Shown: in pieces, positions 56,900 to 64,000 of the stretch
Numbering within the stretch: position 1 is the first letter of the stretch
How the letters are laid out: every line of letters starts with the position of its first letter
Assembly: GCA_025526935.1 (NCBI GenBank)
Contig: JAHLKD010000057.1
Span: 124,001-188,000, forward strand
Source: Cladochytrium replicatum
Taxonomy: Eukaryota > Chytridiomycota > Chytridiomycetes > Cladochytriales > Cladochytriaceae
Length of the DNA stretch: 64,000 nucleotides
Direction: 5' to 3'
The notes under the pieces: generated by a model
Database searches by the model: none
What the model saw: only the letters and a program-made list of their open reading frames with translations
Told to the model about the DNA's origin: nothing
Translations under genes and position numbers: made by a program

Positions 56900-56971
56900 A
56901 GCAGTGTAGCGCAGTGGAAGCGTGATGAGCTCATAACCCATAGGTCGTAGGATCGAAACCTACCACTGCTA
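56900..56971 (+). tRNA. Initiator tRNA-Met (CAT), one stem mismatch
   Basis: A 72-nt sequence with the eukaryotic initiator hallmarks: A1-T72 in the acceptor stem (AGCAGTG with CACTGCT), GATCGAAA in the T loop region, and loop CTCATAA with anticodon CAT. The anticodon stem reads ATGAG against CCCAT, so the middle of the three conserved G-C pairs is an A-C mismatch. All other stems pair. It could be functional, edited or a pseudogene. Confidence 0.85.
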
Positions 56972-57243
56972 GTTCACGCTTCCTTGGACTGCTTGGAAAT
57001 GCGTACGTAACAATCAGTAGCACCGTTTGGTGTGGAAATGCGTATATCAAAATCTGTAGCAAAATTTGCTGTGTGATATGAGACGGAGTGGAGTCCTTGT
57101 TTTTTTGTCAATTTCGAATTTATATGAGGTTCTTGTAAACCTTTCTCAGAGTTCAAGGAGTAAGTTAAAAACAATAAAACAAGAGCAAATAGATAACATA
57201 ATCAAACTTCAAATGTGTCCATTTCCCTCCACACTTTTCCCAC
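56972..57243. other. Intergenic, no gene seen
   Basis: AT-rich flank between the tRNA and the PEX13 stop. A T-run at 57101-57107 is the nearest candidate Pol III stop but is 130 bp beyond the tRNA. Confidence 0.4.
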
Positions 57244-58679
57244 TTATGTCAATGTCTTGACAACGGGATCGCTCGCGCCAGTCGAAAACTCCTGTGGTAT
57301 AAACGTGTTTACTGCTGCAGCCCCACCACCTGGGGTCATCGGAGCACCTCCACTCGCACCCACTGATGCCGGTCTCTTCTGGATAATCTCGACGTATGTT
57401 GCCGGGAACCACCCGACCGCGCCGTTCTGCAACCTCCCTCTCCACCAATCGGCCTGCTGCCCAGTCGCAGGGTCCGTCTTTTGCAACACTGCAATTATCT
57501 CGCCGGCACCAAAGGACAGGTCCGTAGGCGGCTGCGGGACGGGTCTGTACTCGTACACTGCGCGCGCAAACTCCAGGTCTTTTATTTGGGAAGGGTGCAG
57601 CGCGGGGTCCTGTACAGGCATGCCCGGCACAGGCTGCGGCGGTGCGTTGGGGTCCGCTGCAGCTGCTGCGGCTGCTGCGGCTGCTTCAAGCCGTTGCCGA
57701 TTAAGCCTCTGCACGAGCTTTGAGATCAAGTACGGTATTCCGACCGCAAAGAGCAAAAACACAATGACTGGTTTCGATGAGCGCTTCGCGGCGATGGAGT
57801 CCTGGTACTTTGCAAAATCTTCTGGCGATAGCTCGCTCGCGTCGGCGGGGGGCGGCTTCTTCAGCACGCGCTTGTACACAGTGTTGCGGGCCCATCTGTA
57901 TATCGATACGACCGAGATTATTTGGGCGAGGTAGGTGCGGAGATTGCCAAACTGCTCTGCAACGCCGACCATAGCCATGAAGGAGGAGTAGGTTGCGTGG
58001 AACGTCGAGTCGAGCATCTGCGCGAAACCGCCGAACGCCTGCACGATCTGGTCGAGAGTTTGGAAGGCGGTCTGGGAGGACTGGGCGATTCCCATTCCCG
58101 GTGGGGCGTTGGGATCGTTGGGGTCGAGGGGCAACCCTGGACGGCCGTGCATGCCCATGCCCATGCCCATGCCGGAACCGAAACGGTTGTAGGGAGAGTT
58201 GTAGCCTCCGTACGAGCCGCCGTAGGAGGAGTAAGGGGAGTTGTAGCCGCCATATGAGCTGCCGTAGGAACTGTATGAGGAAGAGTATGGAGAGTTGCCA
58301 AAGCGGGAGTATGGAGATGAAATGGAGGAAGAGTAAGGCGAGTTGTAAGAGTTGTACGCGGAGGGGTATGATGAAGATGCCCCGTAGCCACCGTATGAGC
58401 CTGCACGAATGACGTCAGGGGAAAACTGTTAGAATGGGTATATTGCGTTGACATTGACATACCAGACATGGGGTTGTTGTTGAATTGGGTAGATGAGATA
58501 GCCGACGAGGAAGCGAGAGAGTCAGGGCGAGAGGGGATGGCAGGGGCAGCTATGGCCGTTGAGGTGGACGAGATAGCAGTTAGCTGACCAGCACCGATTG
58601 TGGCACCGGCACCGGCATTGGCATTGGCATTGGCATTGGGGTTCGCACGTTCCCAAGGCTTTGGCGGAGACACCATCAT
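57244..58679 (-). CDS. PEX13: Peroxin 13 (PEX13), SH3-containing
   Basis: A peroxisomal membrane docking protein that binds the import receptor Pex5. Two exons (58679-58463 and 58400-57244) give 457 aa. It starts MMVSPPKPWERANPNANANA, with the PPKPWER signature of the family. A long Gly/Tyr/Ser repeat region (GGYNSPYSSY-like, about residues 75-140) and Met-Gly repeats follow. The conserved middle has FAQMLDSTFHATYSSFMAMV and two hydrophobic segments (about 165-185 and 250-275). The SH3 domain near residues 345-410 begins FARAVYEYRPVPQ and ends GWFPATYVEII. An Ala-run precedes the SH3 domain. The start is about 80 bp from that of RPL24, on the opposite strand. Confidence 0.93.
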
Positions 58680-58759
58680 CAGGGAACAATTGAGATTCAC
58701 AATTCACACGGATTCAGCTCTCACTGCACAGCCACAGCAAGTAGGCAAGCGGACGACAA

Positions 58760-59650
58760 ATGAGGTACAGCTGGCGGATGGATGGAGGAATACTGGGATA
58801 TTGGATGGATGGATGGATGAGAGAGGGAGGGGAATATTGGATTACTGGAATACTGGATGGATGATGGAATATGGATGGTCGGTGACCAGTTGGATCGGGT
58901 GGTCGATAGGCGATACATGCCCTTGGCTCGCTCATCCGATCGTATCGTGGCTCCGTCACTCTGCTACTCGTTTCGTTTCGAGCTGGCAACTCTCGACTGT
59001 CGATACTCAGATTGTCTGTCCCCTTTTCTTACCATTCATCGTGCAGGACCGAAATTTGCAACTTCTCCGGGTTCAAGATCCACCCTGGCCACGGTAAGAT
59101 TTACGTGCGCACAGACAACAAGGTATGTCAACGAGTGATCGTTCCGGATTTTCTCAATTTATTTCTCTTGTCTAACAGTCGTTCCGCTTCATCAACGGAA
59201 AATGCGAGTCGTACTTCCTCCAGCGCCTGAAGCCCTCAAAGCTCGACTGGACCGTCGTCTTCCGTCGCATGCACAAGAAGGGTCTCACCGAGGAGATTTC
59301 GAAGAAAAAGTCAAAGCGCTCCGTCAAAGTCCAGAGGGCGGTCGTCGGTGCCTCCCTCGACGCCATTAAGCAGAAGCGAAACCTCAAGCCTGAGGTCCGC
59401 GCGGCCGCCAGGGCCGCCGCCGTCACCCAGGCCAAGGAGAAGAAGAAAGAGCAGGAGAACAAGAAGAAGGCCGAGAAGGCAAAGGTGTGTACAATGCTAA
59501 TCCTAAATCTTTGATTTTTATTTAATCGCTGCCACCACTTTTCTTTTTAAGACTGCTTCTCGTGGTGCACAGACCAAGTCACAGCAACCCAAGGTCAGCA
59601 AATTGCAACAGAAGGGTGCTGCTCCCAAGGTCCAGGCCAAATCCCGTTAA
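58760..59650 (+). CDS. RPL24: 60S ribosomal protein L24 (eL24)
   Basis: A structural protein of the large ribosomal subunit. The proposed first exon is only ATGAG (58760-58764). A 282-bp intron then joins it to GACCGAA (59047), giving [20 protein letters not shown]. Further exons are 59179-59484 and 59552-59650, for 161 aa in total, as usual for the family. The zinc-type N-terminus, [20 protein letters not shown] and the basic helix [20 protein letters not shown] are diagnostic. A long intron straight after the start codon is common in fungal ribosomal-protein genes. The first exon is the least certain part, since it was chosen by phase and splice consensus. Confidence 0.88.
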
Positions 59651-59868
59651 GTTTTCATCACCACATCTTCCTTTTGACACACATTCCATTTTATCGGCTG
59701 GCAATGCTTTTGGTTAATGATTGGAGATTTCCTATGTTGGGCACTGGCATTACATTCTAGTTCCCCTATCTTTGTGACTTCCAATACAACAACAGAGCAA
59801 AATCGTACATAGCTTAATTTCATACACACTGCTTTCATCCTTTCCAGATGGACGAAGTGAAACTCATG

Positions 59869-62723
59869 TTAAAGACCTCCTGGTGGTTGAGTTTTGCGAG
59901 TAGGCTGCATAGGCGACACTCCAGCGGTCTGGAAAGGATTATTCCCGCCGGGCAAGTCCAGGTCCCCTGGAGATGGAGCAACATACCCAGACGACAGCGT
60001 CAACCCTCCCGCCGACGTCACGATCCCTCCTCCAGGGATCCTCCCCGCCGGTCCCATACTACTACTCCGATTCCAAACACTCCCAAATCCGTCCTGGAAA
60101 TCCTCCGTGTTCGCCCTTGGGTCCCCAGACCCCGCCGGCCTGAACGGCGACACCGGTCTCCCGGGCGACGGAGCGGCCCGTCGTTCCTCCCTCTCTCGTT
60201 TCTGGTGACTGAGCGGGGCACCGGGGTTATTCACGGGCGACAAGAACGACGATGCACCGCCCGCGCCGCTGCTGTTGTTGCTGCTGTTGCTCCCCGTGCT
60301 CCAGACATTGTAGAAAGCCGAGAGTGGCCGTGTCGAGGACTGCGTGTGGGTCCCTGTCGCCAAAGCGACGATCGCGCCGCCGCCTGCACGCCCGAACGAT
60401 CTGGACGCACGTTGTTGTTGGTACTGTGCTTGTTGCTGCTGCTGCTGGTTCGGCACACGCTGCTGCGACGACCGCCTAGATTCCTGCGGCACCCGCCCAC
60501 CCGACGTGCTCGCTCCGCCTGGGGCAAGCAACCCCTCCCGACTCGGACTCACCCCCGTCCCGCCTATCCCAATCCCCGACGTCGTCGACAGCCGGGGGTA
60601 CTGGCTCGCCATCGACCGTCCCCACTTCCACCGCGTGCGCGTAAACAGCGGCTTCAGCCACCTGTTATCGAAACTAATAAACCAATGCGTCGTGTCCTCG
60701 TCAAAAGCCGGCAAATAAATATTCGGTCTCGACCCACGCGACGAGCTCCGCGCTCTCGGGTCCACAAGCCTCTCACCGGACCCCCGCCCCTCGGAATCCA
60801 TCGACGTCGCCTCGTCCCTCTCCACGCGTCTTCCGTATCGTTTCACCCTCGCCCGCGCGTCGCGTACAGACCCTGGCCCATCATCATTCCAATCCTCCAC
60901 ATCGTCGTCGCTCGAGCCCGACTCGACGTCCTCAAAGTCCTCGTCGTCAGGCGTCGGCGCGTCGTAGTTGGACTCCCCGACCCCTGTGCGGATATTGAGC
61001 GTCATCAGCGCATGGTGCGTTGTCCCCCCGAGGAGGATGATCGTCACCACGCAGACGACGAGTGTCGTGCTTCGGATCGCGTTGCCGGACTCGCCTCCGA
61101 CTTCGAAGGCGAGGGCGAAAGCGATGGCCCCGCGGAGGCCGGCCCACCAGAGCATGAGCTGGTGGTTGCGGGGAAGAACTTCGTCACGCTGGTAGATCCG
61201 CGTGTTGATCCAGTTGATCATGTGGGATAACGGCACGACGGAGACATACCGCGCCGCCATGATCAGTCCCTAACCAAAACTAAGTATGAGAAAATAGATC
61301 TCAATTGGAGTGTCTACATACAAGAGTGAAAATGATCAGGACGGGGTAGTACTGCTCATCGACCTTGGTGAACAGCGTCACGCCCAAGTAAATAAAGATA
61401 AAGTTCTCGCTCATCTGTGAGAGCACCCGGAACATGTACTTTGTCGTCCGCCGGCTCCGCATGCTCATGTTATCGTACGCATAGTGCTTCAGCGCGATAC
61501 CGCAGAACAGCAGCGACACGATCCCGGAGAGCTGGATCCCGTTGGAGAGGAGGTAGGACGAGTAGGCGAGGAGGAAGATCAGGCAGGACTCGAGCGAGGG
61601 GAACTGGTGCAGGTGCGAGTGTTTGAGCATCAGCGCGCAGATAAGGGCGATGATCAGGCCGATCATAACGGATCCAAAGAAGATGGCCATGAAGGTGCCG
61701 GCACCGTGGGCGAGGTTGATGAGCGTGACTTCTTTTCCTTTGAATTGGCCAAGGGTGCTAATCGTAATGCGAATGATTGGAAAGGTACGAATTCGTTTTG
61801 TCTGCGGAGCCAAACCTGAAAAGAACGATGGCAACTGAATCGTTGAGCAAGCTCTCGCCGAAAATGATGGCGTAGAGCTTCGGATCAACTTTGTTCTGGT
61901 GGAAAATGGCGAGGACGGTGACGGGGTCCGTGGACGAGAGGATTGCGCCGAAGACCATGGCATCAAGGAAGGACAATTTCAGTCCGTTGATACCAAGCAG
62001 GGCGTAGAGATAAATCGCACACCTGGTAAAGCAAAAAGTGTAAGAATAACAGATGTTTCGACTTGGAAAAACTCTGCGTACGCGATGATGACGGTCGAGA
62101 TAAACGTTCCGAGGAAGGCAAAAGTTAAGATGGACCCGAAATTGCGGAAAAAGTCTTTCTGTAAATTGAAAAATGTGTTAGCGTCATGATATTTCAGGAT
62201 TTCTGCATTAAATCTTATACGAACCCGTTTCATGTCGTAACCAGAGTTCAGGATGATGGGCGGAAGCAACAGATTGAAAAAGTACTTGTGGTCAAAACTG
62301 ACCATTCTCTGCAAATCAGGGGCTATTTAACGAGAGCCCATTAGAGAAACTCCTTATCGCACGCCAGAAACCTGACAAGTTTAACTCACAAGGAATCAGT
62401 CGAATCACCAAACCCACTACAAGCCCTACATACAAAAAAAAGGCGAGAGACGATGAAAAACAACAAGCACCACGCGCAGATAGAATACCCAGGAATATGG
62501 AGACGACAGTTTCATGAATAAACTTGATGCGTTTGCGTTGAAGGTAGTAGGATGTGAGCAGGGTAATGAAGAGGAGGGAGATGAGGATGAGGATGGCCCA
62601 TGTCGAGATGATTTCTTCGGCATGCGGCGAGGGGTCGTGCGATGGCGAAGGCAACGCTGTGCCCGAGGGCAGTTGCGAGGTTGAGGACGGCGGAGGGTCC
62701 TGGTCTTGCGGTGCCCTTTTCAT
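59869..62723 (-). CDS. Endosomal-type Na+/H+ exchanger (Nhx1/NHE)
   Basis: Exchanges Na+ or K+ for H+ across endosome or vacuole membranes. The ATG at 62723 gives [14 protein letters not shown] and then a first helix ([20 protein letters not shown]). Further exons carry [38 protein letters not shown], the catalytic-region [33 protein letters not shown] and, in the last exon (61260 onward), [17 protein letters not shown]. About ten membrane segments are visible. The C-terminal cytosolic tail of roughly 370 residues is acidic, then Ser/Gly/Gln-rich. About five short introns. The motif set is that of the NHE6/9-Nhx1 group. Confidence 0.9.
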
Positions 62724-63072
62724 GATAGGTTTGTGGCTTGATGATGGTTGCGAGAGAAATGGGAGGAACGAATTGAGATTCAGTTTTACAATTTTGCTGG
62801 AGGAGGACTGACTTGTGTTGGACTGTGTGGATGTGGGATATGGTGGTGGGAGTGGAAATGATTTGGAGATTAAGCCGTTCTGGACGTAAGTGAGTGGAGC
62901 AAATACCCGAGCATCACCATGCATGCTTGGCTGTTCTGTTTCTCCATTCATACATACATACACATGTACTGCTCCTCTCTCCCCCTCGCTCCTTCCCTCT
63001 CTCTGCGTCCTCTCCCCCTTCTCCCCTGTGATCCACCCCCTGCCATACATTTGTGCCGGGCACAAACGTGCC

Positions 63073-63520
63073 CTAGCGCGCCACTTCGATCTCAAGACAC
63101 TCGTCGTCGCCTATGAAAGCAAGCCTCGTATCACGACTGCGAGCAGCCAAAAATCCACCCGCAGACAAACCGGCTTCCACCAGTATTTTCCAGTCCTTTG
63201 ATTCGCATGCACTTCCAACCACGAGATCTTTGGTGTTGACGCTGGAGCTGTAGATCTGACTGTCGCACCGGCAGTAGGCGATCGACGACCACGAGACCCG
63301 GGCCACGTGTCGTTGAGTTGCCAGTACAGCACCCCACTGGTCTGCTGAGGCGGCGGTCGCCAGTGCTCGACTCCGATCCGGATGCACTCGGCTTGGTACA
63401 CTTGCGCAGGTGCACAGAACGCTCGAATGAGAAGGGGATGCGGAATCGGGTGGAGAAGTAGAAGAGGCGCTTGTAGTTCCCAGGGGTCTTTTTGGTGGGA
63501 TAGCATCACCGGGTCTTTGA
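63073..63520 (-). pseudogene. Beta-mannosidase (GH2) C-terminal remnant
   Basis: Minus-strand frames read GNYKRLFYFSTRFRIPFSFE, QVYQAECIRIGVEHWR, SGVLYWQLNDTWP and VSWSSIAY. These match the C-terminal catalytic barrel of beta-mannosidases (QAE..RIG.EHWRR, LYWQLND.WP, SWSSIDY). Each segment is in a different frame, separated by one-base changes (for example near 63409 and 63305) that no intron explains. The upstream two thirds of the enzyme are missing, so this is a truncated, decayed copy. Confidence 0.65.
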
Positions 63521-63778
63521 GGAAGGAGTGTGTCGTGTCGCGCCTTGGTGTACGATTGATGTGCGCATGAGCTTAATGGGTGATTGTTGTTGTTGTTGGG
63601 TGATTGTGAAAGCGGGAGAATAGGTGGGTATTTATACGAAATCGTGTTGCTGTCGGGCAGAACGGGGGAATGGCCAAACCCCCTACAAAACTGGCTTGGC
63701 GATTAGTATTGCGCACAGACCACCACAAAGGTCTAAACAAACTTGAAGCCCATAATTCTCAGTCGCGATCCACCAAAT
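63521..63778. other. Intergenic
   Basis: Contains a GTT-rich microsatellite (gttgttgttgtt, about 63585) and the presumed promoter of the next gene. No coding frame is supported. Confidence 0.4.
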
Positions 63779-64000
63779 ATGTCTTTTGTTGAAGAGCCTA
63801 CTGACTATCGGTATGTTTTCTCTCTCCAGTAGAACTCATATGAACATTGCACCTATACAGGATTACCTGGAGAAGAAGGATAGCACGTTCTTCATTATTC
63901 GACAGCGACAACACTCTCCGCATTGAAGTCCTTTTCGTACGCATTTTTTTCGACTCCCACCGATTCCTCACCAACGACTAAAAATTCGATTTGTGGGGAT
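63779..64000 (+). CDS. 5' part of an unrecognised gene (cut by window end)
   Basis: ATG at 63779 gives MSFVEEPTDYR. An intron (donor gtatgt, acceptor tacag at about 63861) joins phase 2 to ITWRRRIARSSLFDSDNTLR and IEVLF. A second donor (gtacgc, at about 63936) follows and the gene runs off the window. No family is recognisable from about 37 residues. Confidence 0.5.

Noticed and set aside
57215-57934. 239-codon open frame on the plus strand
   Set aside because: Antisense shadow of PEX13, which is clearly the coding strand.
59848-61230. 460-codon open frame on the plus strand
   Set aside because: It is the antisense of the last NHE exon; composition is Arg/Pro-rich without motifs, typical of the opposite strand of a GC-rich exon.

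Overview
The window looks like nuclear DNA of an early-diverging fungus, most likely a chytrid. This is an inference from gene content and architecture; no species can be named. Genes are dense and carry many short GT-AG introns of roughly 45-60 bp. The genes found are typically eukaryotic (26S proteasome, GPI transamidase, peroxisome, ER/vacuole contact, kexin). A fungal CSL transcription factor and a UCH37-type deubiquitinase are present, both of which budding yeast lacks.

Left part, 0.4-28.4 kb. A cytochrome P450 comes first. Next is an unusual fusion of a cyclic-nucleotide-binding-like domain with an NAD-dependent D-lactate dehydrogenase (minus strand). It shares a very short divergent promoter with a 2185-aa Mdm1/SNX13-type protein (PXA-RGS-PX-nexin C). 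Then come an unrecognised coiled-coil protein, a Fringe-like GT31 glycosyltransferase with a C-terminal PAN domain, and, divergent from it, the GPI transamidase subunit PIG-S. A poorly coding stretch at 17.8-19.9 kb holds a Ty1/copia relic and possible small membrane-protein exons. It is followed by the CSL factor, proteasome ATPase Rpt5, a decayed repeat-protein gene, a small membrane protein and UCH37.

Middle part, 28.7-38.4 kb. A kexin-type proprotein convertase (minus), a glutamine-rich gene with broken frames, an F-box/WD40 protein (minus) and cytosolic prolyl-tRNA synthetase with an N-terminal editing-like domain.

Repeat island, 38.6-57 kb. This holds at least three non-LTR (LINE) families, called A, B and C here. 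One is a full-length element A whose ORF1 and ORF2 overlap as TAATG. Several 5'-truncated A and B copies are joined poly(A)-to-head in chains. Two solo LTRs of one family each split a LINE copy; one has a perfect 5-bp target duplication. A 2.5-kb PIF/Harbinger-like DNA transposon has clear terminal inverted repeats, an AAT target duplication, a DDE transposase relic and a Myb-like (DUF6818-type) partner gene. Two tRNA genes, Arg(ACG) and initiator Met, lie in or next to the LINE arrays.

Right part, 57.2-64 kb. PEX13 and RPL24 are divergent with starts about 80 bp apart. They are followed by an Nhx1/NHE-type Na+/H+ exchanger (minus), a decayed beta-mannosidase fragment, and the first exons of an unrecognised gene cut by the window edge.

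Exon structures were worked out by hand from reading frame and splice consensus. They are models, not transcript-supported annotations.
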